DNA of 64,000 nucleotides from Asterias amurensis (lineage: Eukaryota > Echinodermata > Asteroidea > Forcipulatida > Asteriidae), in NCBI RefSeq assembly GCF_032118995.1, contig NC_092661.1, positions 684,501 to 748,500 of the forward strand. Direction: 5' to 3'. Every line of letters starts with the position of its first letter. Position 1 is the first letter of the stretch. Positions 21,131 to 31,199 of the stretch are shown one piece after another. A program made the position numbers and the translations under genes. Under the pieces are notes generated by a model. That model did no database searches. It had not been told where the DNA came from and was given only the letters and a program-made list of their open reading frames with translations.

Positions 21131-21517
21131 TTAAAGGCAGTGGACACTATTGGTAATTACTCAAAATAATTATCATCACAAAACCTTTCTTTATTACCAG
21201 TAATTGGGAGAGGTTGTTAGTATAAAACATTGTGAGAAACAGCTCCCTCTGAAGTGACGTAGTTTTCGAGAAAGAAGTAATTTTCCACGAATTTGATTTC
21301 GAGACCTCAAGTTTAGAACTTGAGGTCTCGAAATCAAGCATCAGAAAGCACACAACGTCGTGTGACAAGGGTGTTTTTTTCTTTCATTATTATCTCGCAA
21401 CTTCTACAACCGATTGAGCTCAAATTTTCACAGGTTTGTTATTGTATGCATAAGTTGAGATACACCAAGTGAAAAGACTGGTCTTTGACAATTACCAATA
21501 GTGTCCACTGTCTTTAA
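21131..21517. repeat. Foldback MITE family A, full-length copy
   Basis: TTAAAGGCAGTGGACACTAT through GTGTCCACTGTCTTTAA, 387 bp. The central arms GAGACCTCAAGTTTAGAAC and TTGAGGTCTCGAAATC give a near-perfect hairpin. Confidence 0.9.
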
Positions 21518-21767
21518 GATACATCCTTACTAATTAAGGCTATTAGCATTCCTCAATAACCTGTGCTTCTTGTCAGGAAACCGAAACACATTGGGCAAAC
21601 TCAAATAATCAGTGAGCTCTTGGTGAAAAACACCGCATCGTCAAAGTATGCACACAGTTAGTTAAATACTATTGTATTCCTCTATATGTCACATCAACTA
21701 ATCACCTTCACACGTCACTCTCAAAACATGATGTGTGTTCTAATCATCAATAGTTAAAGCCGAGAAA

Positions 21768-21935
21768 ACCTTGAGTAATTATCAAAGACCAGTCTTCTCA
21801 CTTGGTGTATCTCAACATATAGGCACAAAATAACAAGCCTGTGAAAACGTATACTCAAATTGGTCGTCGAAGTTGCGAGATAATAATGGAAGAAAAAACA
21901 CCCCTGTGCCATCAGTCGTGTGCTTTCAGATGCGT
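21768..21935. repeat. Foldback MITE family A, half copy
   Basis: TTGAGTAATTATCAAAGACC, CTTGGTGTATCTCAACATAT and GTGTGCTTTCAGATGC match one arm only. The copy ends abruptly at AAAGGGCCACG. Confidence 0.7.
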
Positions 21936-22223
21936 AAAGGGCCACGTTAAAACACCACCACTTGACTAGTCGTCGACCAATCAGAGCGCTTGAACTCCGC
22001 GAGGTGTATTAAACTCTCATCACTCATAATAAATATTCTCTTCTTATTCACACGCAGGTCTGTGCAAAAGACGACATATTGTGTAAGGGGAGCACTCTTT
22101 CATCCTGTCTTTGAAGATAATGAAGTCTCAAGACTACAATTAATTTGATTTAATGATCATCAGCGAATGTCTCGTCTCTGCATGTTTCCCCAAGAGCATG
22201 GACATCAACATTTATATTGGGTT

Positions 22224-22480
22224 TGCGGTAACATCATTTGTATATCTACTTGCCAGGTAGAGTTTGTTCTGAATAAACTGTCTTGCTTTATTCTACTGCC
22301 GCGGAGTAGATAATCGGAGGTTCGGGAGACTCCTCAGTTCTGAAAAGAACTGTCCTGCTTTTTAACTACTACATATACCTGGGTGGAAGGTGAAGAAAAT
22401 CCACTGGGACTATTACTTTAGCTTATATGATCGTTATTAACTGCACTACCACGGAGTGAGTTATTGAAGTGATCATGGAC
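22224..22480. repeat. Repeat family with TGCCGCGGAGTAGA block (copy 2)
   Basis: GGGTTTGCGGTAACATCA, CTACTGCCGCGGAGTAGA, GGGAGACTCCTCAGTTCTGA and GGTGGAAGGTGAAG, ending with CTGCACTACCACGGAGTGAG. It shares order with 19755 and 63490. Confidence 0.7.
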
Positions 22481-23414
22481 ATCATTTTGGAGTTTGAAAG
22501 TAGTGACATAATGTCACTTTAGAGTTGTTGCAAGGTAACGCTCAGACGCTCTTTTATCAACCAGCATTTGTGATGAGATATCGGCCTGAACACGTCACAG
22601 ATTGTCACCAAGCTAGAGTATGCTTTCTCCTATACACTACCGATGCTATCTAGTATAATTTTAAAAAGGTTTTCAAGATCGTGCCAGCGTCGAGGGCTTG
22701 TCAACAAAACCCAATTGACGTTTTAAGACAAATCAAATAAGCGCTCAGAGAGAGTGTAAACATTACATGTCACGGCTTCGCAGAATAAGAAGTTTGCTTC
22801 AAATTACTGCCTGGTATGGTTCGGGTTTTTTCGATCTGTTTACTGTCTTTGCTTCAAGCGTGGTGTGGGAGTAATGTAGCTTTCCCCAAGGTCTTCCAAC
22901 CCGAATGAAAAACATTTTGTACGGGTCTAAAACAGGATCAAATACACCGCGGAAGCTGAGTAAACCTGGAGAGCTGAACGAATTGATTACTGAGGAAATA
23001 TTGTCACAGCTTGTAAGTAAGTCACCAGACTACTTCTTTTATTGACCAGATATCACGTCCATGACGTCATAATTAAAAGCGGTAACCAATTGTCACGATC
23101 GTGTTTCACGATACTGAGAATATCGAAAGTGAACAGATCGATTTATCTGCCAGACGAGACGAAACAAGATAGCGTTAATTTGGAAATCAAATTGAAAGTG
23201 GCGGCTGGAGAGTGTGCGTTGTAAAGTTGATTCACGTTCTACAAGAGTTTCAAGTGGCTGAGTGCAACAAAGCAAGAGAAATATAAGGAAGTTGTCAGCT
23301 ACGCAAGTTCAACACTCTTTGGATGTTTTGTAACCTTTGATAACTGTGGTGCTGATACAACCATCCAATTGAATGAGAATTTAAACTTGATTTGCAACAC
23401 GTTTGGAAAACAAA

Positions 23415-24482
23415 ATGGCGTCGACTTTGATAACAGTGTTGGTCGCCGTATGTATGCCTTTCTTTATCATGGGTATCATAGGAAACATTGGTGTTATTTT
23501 GTGTATATTTGTAACGCCGTCTCTCAGGACTCGAACCAACGCAATTATTATCAGCCTTGCAACAAGTTGCTTAGCATTTCTACTGATGGTAGTGCCCTTT
23601 ACCGTGGACTCTTTTCTGCACTCTAGCTGGCGTGTTGCCTCATGGTACTGTCACACTACGGCCTACCTAGCCTTTGGATTTATAGGTATTACAGTGTGTA
23701 ACATCGCAGCGTTATCTGTATACCGTTACTTCTGTGTGGTACATCCAACTAAACTGTTTTTAAAGAGTATTCCCAATGTAGTTTTCCTGATAGTGTTATC
23801 ATGGCTCATACCACTTCTCACACAGACCTCTCTTGCTACGTTTCAAATTGCTCATACGGAGTATAACCAGTTGTATGCCCGATGTGTCGTCATCAAAAAG
23901 GGTAGCCCTACCGTGTATAATGGGCTAGTGTTTGGTGGGTTCCTGTCTACTCTTGCTATAACATTATTCAGTTATGCTGGGATCTATCGCCATGTTAGGA
24001 AAAGCACAAACAGACTTCGCAAACAAGCACAGATTGGTGCTCAACGATGCTCCCAACCGGATGTTCAAACTGGGCAAATGATCAATACAGATGCAGAAAC
24101 TGGGACATCATCGACGCCAAACAGAGTCAGGGCACCAGACCATAGCCGTGCAAGGGATAAACGGCCAAAATCAAGTGGAGCTACCAACAAACACACTAAA
24201 GAACAGAATTACCTGACTAAAATCTGTGTTGTTGTATTCGCACTGTTCATGGTTTGCTATGGCCCTATTATTATACTGTCAGCTGTGTATGCTAAGGATG
24301 ATTTCCCAGCTGATGCTTACACAGTTTGTACCATGATCTACTGGTTGGGTAGCTGTTTGCACCCATTGGTTTACGCAACGCTACAACCTCAAATGCAGAA
24401 GTCTGTGTTGCGTTTCTTGAGGTGCTGCCGCAAAACACACAGTGAGAACAAAGTTACTTCAGTTGCTGCTGATATGGCGTAA
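23415..24482 (+). CDS. Class A (rhodopsin-like) orphan GPCR, single exon
   Basis: An uninterrupted frame of 355 residues from ATG 23415 (MASTLITVL) to TAA. A TTG 12 bp upstream is in frame but is not a credible start. Seven hydrophobic segments are visible: TM1 with GN, TM3 starting WYC and ending SVYRYFCVVHP, TM4 with SW, a cysteine in loop 2 (ARCVV), a long polar third inner loop (about residues 195-255, basic, PDHSRARDKRPK), TM6 VCYGP and TM7 GSCLHPLVY, then a CC pair suitable for palmitoylation. Signature positions are altered: D2.50 is Cys, DRY is YRY, CWxP is CYGP and NPxxY is HPLVY. Family knowledge places such receptors near the melatonin/GPR84/Moody-Tre1 assemblage, but the ligand is unknown. 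No opsin lysine is seen in TM7. An upstream non-coding exon cannot be excluded. Confidence 0.92.
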   Translation: MASTLITVLVAVCMPFFIMGIIGNIGVILCIFVTPSLRTRTNAIIISLATSCLAFLLMVVPFTVDSFLHSSWRVASWYCHTTAYLAFGFIGITVCNIAALSVYRYFCVVHPTKLFLKSIPNVVFLIVLSWLIPLLTQTSLATFQIAHTEYNQLYARCVVIKKGSPTVYNGLVFGGFLSTLAITLFSYAGIYRHVRKSTNRLRKQAQIGAQRCSQPDVQTGQMINTDAETGTSSTPNRVRAPDHSRARDKRPKSSGATNKHTKEQNYLTKICVVVFALFMVCYGPIIILSAVYAKDDFPADAYTVCTMIYWLGSCLHPLVYATLQPQMQKSVLRFLRCCRKTHSENKVTSVAADMA

Positions 24483-24516
24483 TGAAAACATAAGGGAGTT
24501 AAGAATTTAAGAAATG

Positions 24517-24690
24517 TTAAACTTGCATCGGGGATCAAGAACATCACTTGGTTTCACCTCTACACATATGTCGTGTTAGTATACTTAGTACTTTCACGAG
24601 TTCTGTGAACAAAAGTTCCACGCACATTACTCGAGTGGGATTTGAACCCACTACCCCTGCCAATAGGATGAACGTGCTGTTCCTCAAATG
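24517..24690 (-). repeat. tRNA-derived SINE-like repeat (family D, copy 1)
   Basis: GCATCGGGGATCAAGAA, TACTTTC..GAGTTCTGTGA and ATTACTCGAGTGGGATTTGAA followed by CCCAC match 58795-59070. On the minus strand GTGGGTTCAAATCCCAC is a B-box/T-arm. It sits in the probable 3' UTR of the orphan GPCR. Confidence 0.55.
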
Positions 24691-24872
24691 AAAACAATGT
24701 TGCCTGTTCACCAGTGGGATATGTTGTACAACTTTACGACCCTGTCTCTTTGCGTGAACGAGGCTGGTAATAGTTAATTAAAAATTCAAGGGAAATTGTC
24801 AGTTCACGGAAAGCTAATCCTTGACAAATTACATAGGCTGCCAAATTAATGACTGGCTAATTAAATTGAAGG

Positions 24873-25211
24873 ACGTCTTTACAATTCTGGTCAAAGATTT
24901 GATTGGTGATTGAAACCAGCCAGCTGTGAAAATTTAGACTCAATTAGTATTTAAAAGTGCAAGAGAGTAGCAAAGGGGAAACATCCCTTGTTGCACAAGT
25001 TTGAGTGCTTTCAGATGCCTTAAAAAGGGCTTCAGGCCTGAAGTATTTTAAATATTTAAGTGAGGATTTACTTCTTTCCCCAAAACTACGTTTCTTTAGA
25101 GGGAGCCGTTCCTCACAATGTTTCATAAGATCTCCAGCTCGTTACCAAGTGGAAGTGTTTATGCAAAACATTATGTGAAGTAATTACCAAAAGTGTCGAG
25201 AATAGCTTTAA
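24873..25211. repeat. Foldback MITE family A, degenerate copy
   Basis: Inner markers AGCTGTGAAAATTTAGACTC, GTGCTTTCAGATGCCTT, CAGGCCTGAAG and TCACAATGTTTCATAAG, with terminal AATTACCAAAAGTGTCGAG. The outer 5' end is eroded. Confidence 0.75.
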
Positions 25212-25509
25212 TTACTGTTAAATGATTTGAAGCTTTCCCGAGTATGTTATCCCAGTGACGCAGTGAGATTGACTTGTATTGTATGAGATTGAAGCGGAAG
25301 CCAAGTGCTCTGTTTGTTTTGGTCTTTCTGTGTTATGCTCCTTTCTTCTAGGAATGTTTGTGTAATGTTTGTTATTCCTTATGTATACATTGTACAGTAA
25401 TTATTTGCACCCTGTGAAGTGGTCTGTTATTTGTGTACACCCGAGAGGGCAAACTGTCAATTACCCCTTACAATAATTAACGTACCCCACTTCATAACGC
25501 GCAACAACT

Positions 25510-25747
25510 GGGCCCAATTTCATAGAGCTGCTTAACACAAAAATATGCTTAGCATGAAATTTCTTTCTTGATATAAACAGGATTGCCAACCTTCCATTTG
25601 TTGCATATTGCTTGTTACTGGTATTCAGATGTTGTTTGCTTCTCCTGAAAATCACGTGGAAGTTTGGTTGGTACTCCTGTTTTTATCAAGGCAAAAAATC
25701 CATGCTAGGCAAATTGTTGTGCTTAGCAGCTCTATGAAATTGGGCCC
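25510..25747. repeat. Foldback MITE family B (copy 2)
   Basis: A 238-bp palindrome from GGGCCCAATTTCATAGAGCT to AGCTCTATGAAATTGGGCCC; the outer 20 bp of the two arms match exactly. The inside carries ATGCTTAGCATG and CTAGGC motifs. Confidence 0.85.
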
Positions 25748-25834
25748 TGCTTTGTTATACCACTGTAAACTACTGAAGGCGAACTGTTGAGGGCAAACTG
25801 TATAGTAATTAATGATTTCTAAAGGGCGTTGTAC

Positions 25835-26945
25835 CCGGTCAATGTATGAAAAGTATTCGCAGAAGAGGAAGTGAAAGTTTTGTTATTTTGAGGCAATTTC
25901 CTTCACTGCGTTTGTAAATTATAAAATTCCCTCTTAGGTTTTCATATTTTTTCTTTTCTTCTTATACTACAACTGCAAGCAGTGATGCTAAACAAGTAGA
26001 AATCCTAAAGTTACAGCGAAAATAGTCGCAAAAGAGAAAATGAAAACCTTGTTATTTTGAGGCAATTTCCTTCACTGCGTTTGTAAATTATAAAATTACC
26101 TCTTAGGTTTTAATATTTTTGTCTTTTCTTCTTATACTACAACTGCAAGTCGTACAGTGATGCTAAACAAGTAGAAATCCTAAAGTTACAGCAAAAATAG
26201 TCGCAAAAGAGAAAATGAAAACCTTGTTATTTTGAGGCAATTTCCTTCACTGCGTTTGTAAATTATAAAATTACCTCTTAGGTTTTAATATTTTTGTCTT
26301 TTCTTCTTATACTACAACTGCAAGTCGTACAGTGATGCTAAAACAAGTAGAAATCCTAAAGTTACAGCAAAAATAGTCGCAAAAGAGAAAATGACAACCT
26401 TGTTATTTTGAGGCAATTTCCTTCACTGCGTTTGTAAATTATAAAATTCCCTCTTAGGTTTTAATATTTTGTCTTTTCTTCTTATACTACAACTGCAAGT
26501 CGTACAGTGATGCTAAACAAGTAGAAATCCTAAAGTTACAGCAAAAATAGTCGCAAAAAGAGAAAATGGAAACCTTGTTATTTTGAGGCAATTTCCTTCA
26601 CTGCGTTTGTAAATTATAAAATTCCCTCTTAGGTTTTAATATTTTGTCTTTTCTTCTTATACTACAACTGCAAGTCGTACAGTGATGCTAAACAAGTAGA
26701 AATCCTAAAGTTACAGCAAAAATAGTCGCAAAAGAGAAAATGACAACCTTGTTATTTTGAGGCAATTTCCTTCACTGCGTTTGTAAATTATAAAATTCCC
26801 TCTTAGGTTTTAATATTTTGTCTTTTCTTCTTATACTACAACTGCAAGTCGTACAGTGATGCTAAACAAGTAGAAATCCTAAAGTTACAGCAAAAATAGT
26901 CGCAAAAAGAGAAAATGAAAACCTTGTTATTTTGAGGCAGTTGTA
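25835..26945. repeat. Tandem array, about six 175-bp units
   Basis: The anchor GGCAATTTCCTTCACTGCG starts at 25892, 26061, 26236, 26412, 26587 and 26761, and a truncated unit with GGCAG starts at 26936: spacings 169, 175, 176, 175, 174 and 175. Units differ mostly by single bases and by A-run or T-run length. The first unit lacks the GTCGTA insert found in later ones. There is no conserved open frame. Confidence 0.95.
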
Positions 26946-27998
26946 CATTGGTAGATTATTAATTTTCCTCGTATGTTTTCCTTTACATCAACTGTTCGTC
27001 ATGCAGAGGGGAAAATATAGAATTCATAAAGTGTTAAAAGTAAAGAGAGTCCTCTAAGGTCAAGTTGGTTATTAATTTCATATTTCTAACAAAACATGCT
27101 GGTATTTTCTTGCTTTAATTTACAGTATCTTACTATAAAAACATGGTTTATATTTGGTTATGCGGTCAATGGGGTGAAGTAATCAAAATCCGGAAATTTA
27201 AGCTGTCAATAAGTCAGAAATGTCAATATTTCTTAAGGGTCAGTTATTTTGTTTTTAATCATTAACCTGAAATAATATTCAAGAAATGTTTGTTTTATAA
27301 ACCTGGATATTCTTGTATTAAATTAATAAAATTCGAATGAACTGATATTTTGATTTCAATGTTGATAATGAGTTGTCAATGCCATTCATTCGCCATACTC
27401 CCCTAAAACAAACATTTGAGGCGTATACCTTTGTATTTAGGAGGAGTAGTTGTTTGTTTGTTGTGAGTGTTTATGACTCTAATAGATTCTTAGAGTGCAA
27501 GGTTGCCCAAAAAATATAAAAAAAAATAATAATATTCCAGATACTGTGCACCTTATAAATGTTATGTTATTATTATTATTACTGAATATTAAAGCTCAAA
27601 CTATCACAATCATGTCAAGACGAAATCTTAACTGTCATAAATTATTTAATTAAATGATCATCACTATTGCTTACTTAGCATTACGTGTTCACAGATGCTC
27701 CTTTTTAACCAGCAATTGTTGTAGTCAGCGTTCCCAACTAAAAATTTGATTTGTTTAAATATTTTACTACCAGTCCATTTCCGCACTTGACATCACAGTT
27801 CTTGCTACATTGCACAACTCACATCGGCTCATTACAACTTAACATTTTCAGTCGGTCAGTCGTTCAGGAAGGATGTTTTCAGACCAATTACAATTATTGT
27901 TACTAGGAAAATGCTGCTGGCTCGTTTTAATCTACTCTTGATTTATGTCTCAATAATACATTTTAAATTAATGCGCCATTACATAAATCATGCGATAA
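26946..27998. other. AT-rich spacer, nothing recognised
   Basis: No gene, RNA or known repeat was recognised. A short TTATTATTATTA microsatellite lies near 27570. Confidence 0.4.
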
Positions 27999-28180
27999 TG
28001 GCTAGACATTTAATTATTTGGTTGAGAAATTACCTCTTCCTCAAAAACTACGTTACTTTAGAACGAGCCGTTTCCCACAATGTTTTATACTTTTAAGAGC
28101 TCTCCATTGTTCGCTAGCAAGTCATTTTGTCCTGCTAAATTTATGTTGATTAATTACCAATAGCGTCCAGTGCCTTTAAG
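27999..28180. repeat. Foldback MITE family A, right half only
   Basis: GTTGAGAAATTACCTCTTCC, CCGTTTCCCACAATGTTTTA and CCAATAGCGTCCAGTGCCTT then TAA. The other arm is absent. Confidence 0.75.
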
Positions 28181-28279
28181 GCAATTACTTTCAGAGTCGT
28201 TCCAGGTCATTCGATTGGCATAATTTGGCTTTTTAATTTCTCCAACCCTTGACAGTAGAAACCATTATAAGCTATTAGT

Positions 28280-28425
28280 CTGTTTCCACCCCCCCCCCCT
28301 TTTTCCTGGTATTACAACAGACAACTAATTGCATGAGTTTCTACTGTATCGTCCAGCTCCCTCCCCAGCCCCCACCCCCACCCCCCCCAAAAAAAAAGAA
28401 AAAAAAAGAAAAAAGATATGCAGAC
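28280..28425. repeat. Low-complexity C-rich and A-rich tracts
   Basis: A C9-10 run near 28290, CCCCAGCCCCCACCCCCACC near 28363, then an A-rich run with isolated G. Length polymorphism is likely. Confidence 0.7.
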
Positions 28426-29284
28426 TTGCTCATAATACGATGTCTGCAACCACAATCTCGATTAATTAAAAGGCCGCGTCCATGAGAACAAAACAAATAG
28501 CAATTTCCAGTCATATCCTGAACGAGAAATCACGCACTTGATCATTGTGTTTGGTTTTGAGTGGAGTGGGGTTGATTGCTCCTAAGATGCTTCGAGAAAG
28601 GTGTAGAAAGAAATATAAAAAAAAAACCGAATCCTTCAAAATAACAATAAAACCGAAAACCAAAAGACCGCCCTCTATCTTTTTGTTCGTGAAAGTTTGT
28701 TTCAGATTTTAATCATCATAGTCTTTATTTCCAATGTGTTAGACATTCTTCACGGGTACTCTTTTTGTTTCTAGTATTTTTTTTCTTTTGAAAAATTTAA
28801 TCTTTGATTTTATTTTTTAGTTGTTTGTTTTGAGATTTCAACTTGTGTATTGCATCCTATTGTTTGCTTTAAGGTTCGTCTTTTTGATATAAATAGTGTT
28901 TTTTATTTTTTATTGCTGTTGCGTTTTTGTACTTTATTGAGTTTGTCTTTTTTTTATAAAATCTTATCTTTGATTTTTTTGTGTTGTCTTCTAGTTTACA
29001 AATTAATTAATTTTGGCCCTTTTGGCTGCCCGTAATATCCAGTGCCACGTCGTAGCGGCAATTCGTTACCTTGTGGGTGCTGAAGCGTGTGACCGAGAAG
29101 CCCCTGCTTAGTATGCCGCACAATCAGTGCACACAATTACTCTTGTTCTGCATATACCATTTGAGGCTTTAGCTCCAAACCCACATTTTGAGGAGATTTT
29201 CAAATTGTACTTTATTTAAAGTAAGGTCCAAGTGTATTGGGTCTGTTGCTTGATATGGAACAAACTTTGAGACGAGGAGATCCA
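28426..29284. other. Spacer and probable 5' flank of the glycosyltransferase gene
   Basis: The T-rich stretch 28700-29000 has no recognisable frame. No convincing TATA box or initiator could be singled out. Confidence 0.35.
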
Positions 29285-29296
29285 ATGAAACAATGA
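29285..29296 (+). promoter_or_regulatory. Minimal upstream ORF overlapping the main start
   Basis: ATG AAA CAA TGA ends inside the main start codon: the two share ATGA at 29293-29296. A three-codon upstream frame with a 4-base overlap could lower or meter initiation by reinitiation. This is seen directly, but use in vivo is inference. Confidence 0.4.
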
Positions 29297-30333
29297 AGAC
29301 TAAACCTGCCGTCCGTTTTGCGTTGATTTACGCATTTTTTGTGGTTGTCGCACTGGGAACTTATTTGCTACCATCGCGTAAAGCAGATGGTAGGAGTTTG
29401 TCAATCACAACGCCAAGACCAACCAACAAACATACAACCACTGAGATAACCACAATGGAACCAGTCGTCAATCCTCATCTTTTTAAGTTTACAATACACA
29501 ACCAAGCTGCCTGCTTCAACAGGAGCAACTCAAACGGAGAACTCTTCTTGGTTTTTCTAGTCAAATGTGCGCCGTTCGAGAAGTTGGACCGGCAGCAAAT
29601 CCGGAAAACTTGGGGAGGTGTGAAGGAGGTGCTCGGTAGACGGGTCCTGACGATGTTTCTTCTGGGGGAGTCAACGGACCCCATCATTCGGAAACAAATT
29701 CAAGAGGAGGACAATACATTTCATGATCTTATCCAAGAAGACTTCATCGATGCTTACACAAATCTGACTTACAAGAACATGATGGGACTGAAATGGGTAT
29801 CCATGTACTGCCCTCAAACCAGCTTTGTGGTGAGTGTAGATGCTGACATGATGATTAACATTGTTACACTTGTAAAACGTCTGTCTACAATGCCACAGAC
29901 TAACTTTGCAGAAGGACATCTTCAGACTGATGTTCCCGTAGGCAGGTCCAAGAAAAGTAAGTGGTACATGCCAAAGAAGGAGTTCGCTGAGAATATATAT
30001 CCACCTTATCTTCGAGGTGTTTGTTACTCTATGTCTCGAGATGCAGCTGTGCGAGCGTTCGAAATATCGAAGTATGTACCGTTCCTTTTTATCGACGATG
30101 TATTTGTTGGGATCTGTTTGACAAAAGCTGGTGTCATTCTGAGGTATTCGCAACTGTACGAGCAGAATAAGAGTATGAATGATCCTATGAAGAAAGGAGG
30201 CATTGGGGTTGAAGCGATGAAAAAAGGCATTGGTGTTGGGATACTCCATAACAAGGATCATCTCAACCAACCAGCGCTCAAACTGTGGCACAACATTGTT
30301 GGCTCACAAATTGCGGACATGTCAACACGATAA
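29293..30333 (+). CDS. Beta-1,3-galactosyltransferase-like (GT31) type II Golgi enzyme
   Basis: A single-exon frame of 346 residues. A short cytosolic tail (MKTKPAVR) precedes a signal-anchor (about 9-27) and a Ser/Thr/Pro-rich stem (28-60), the usual Golgi type II layout. GT31 hallmarks appear in order: RQQIRKTWG (100-108), TMFLLGES (120-127), DLIQEDFIDAYTNLT (145-159), a DxD-type metal/nucleotide-sugar site as VDAD (182-185), GVCYSMSRD (242-250) and IDDVFVGICL (267-276), the counterpart of the acidic EDVxxG motif. N-glycosylation sequons include NRS (76) and NLT (157). The family transfers galactose, or GlcNAc in some members, from the UDP-sugar in beta-1,3 linkage to glycan acceptors; the acceptor cannot be read here. 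An intronless gene is typical for this family. All core motifs are present, so it is probably active. Confidence 0.9.
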   Translation: MKTKPAVRFALIYAFFVVVALGTYLLPSRKADGRSLSITTPRPTNKHTTTEITTMEPVVNPHLFKFTIHNQAACFNRSNSNGELFLVFLVKCAPFEKLDRQQIRKTWGGVKEVLGRRVLTMFLLGESTDPIIRKQIQEEDNTFHDLIQEDFIDAYTNLTYKNMMGLKWVSMYCPQTSFVVSVDADMMINIVTLVKRLSTMPQTNFAEGHLQTDVPVGRSKKSKWYMPKKEFAENIYPPYLRGVCYSMSRDAAVRAFEISKYVPFLFIDDVFVGICLTKAGVILRYSQLYEQNKSMNDPMKKGGIGVEAMKKGIGVGILHNKDHLNQPALKLWHNIVGSQIADMSTR

Positions 30334-30985
30334 TGATTGTTCTGCGACCATGTCGTGAACTTTGTCATCTGTCGTTTATATTAACGACCTGGACTCCTGG
30401 GACTGAGTCCTAAACTTTGTCATCTGTCGTTAATATTTACAACTTGCAGTAATTTTGTTTGTAGTGGTAAATCATTATGTTTTTGTGTTCTCCATTATAA
30501 CAATAATATGTTTTTTTTTATTTTTTATATTGCGCTCTCTTTAGGAACAGCCTGAAAATATTCGTTCATTTTTTTTTATACATAAAAACAGATTAAGAAA
30601 AGTACACAGTAAAAATATAAGCAACAGAGAAATCTAAGCTTTACAGACAAAAGTGTATGGACACCATACAACTGTAAAAACCAAGCAAATAAGGAACGAT
30701 TGGTCAATTAAAAAGTTCACAATTTATACGTATTGTATGTTTTCAAATCTGTCGAGTTAAAGAAAAAACACTTTGTTGTCCAAATTGTAAGCACAGTAAC
30801 CGTTTTACCTTTGTCCCCGTGAGAGGGGTTTTAATTTTGTTCAAACAAATTATGAGAGACAACAATATTGGAACTTGGTGATGCCGAAAAGCAACATATT
30901 GTATTGCTATTGCACTATACCATTTGAACCACTTGTTTACTGTAGTGTGGAGTCCAACACATCATTCTAGAATCCAACTCAAGTT
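30334..30985. other. 3' flank of the glycosyltransferase gene
   Basis: A repeated TAAACTTTGTCATCTGTCGTT segment (about 30357 and 30411) suggests a 54-bp local duplication in the 3' UTR. No gene is seen. Confidence 0.5.
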
Positions 30986-30989
30986 CTGA

Positions 30990-31178
30990 TGGCTGCTTGA
31001 GTCATCAGAACATAGAGTAAGGACACCAGAATGTGGGTTCGATTCCTTGTCTTGACATTTTGGCAAGACAAATTACGATGTATAAAAGCTTTTCATCATC
31101 CAGGTGTAAATGGGTGCGGGAAGAGATTGATTCCATTCTCGCGCAGGAAATGTGTCGCAACATTCCTTGCTGAAATAA
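30990..31178 (+). repeat. tRNA-derived SINE-like fragment
   Basis: A B-box-like GTGGGTTCGATTCC at about 31034 is followed by a body ending CATTCCTTGCTGAAATAAAA. A related GTGGGTTCGAGTCC segment occurs at 43647. The A-box half is not clear. Confidence 0.45.
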
Positions 31179-31199
31179 AAATATGCCACAGGGTTTCAT

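Noticed and set aside
23403-23414. TTG as start of the orphan GPCR
   Set aside because: TTG is not a usual animal start; the ATG at 23415 begins the receptor cleanly.
25835-26945. CRISPR-like regular spacing
   Set aside because: The whole 175-bp unit is repeated with no unique spacers; it is a satellite-type array in animal DNA.
29671-30291. 206-codon minus-strand frame
   Set aside because: It is antisense to the glycosyltransferase motifs and explained by codon bias of the real gene.
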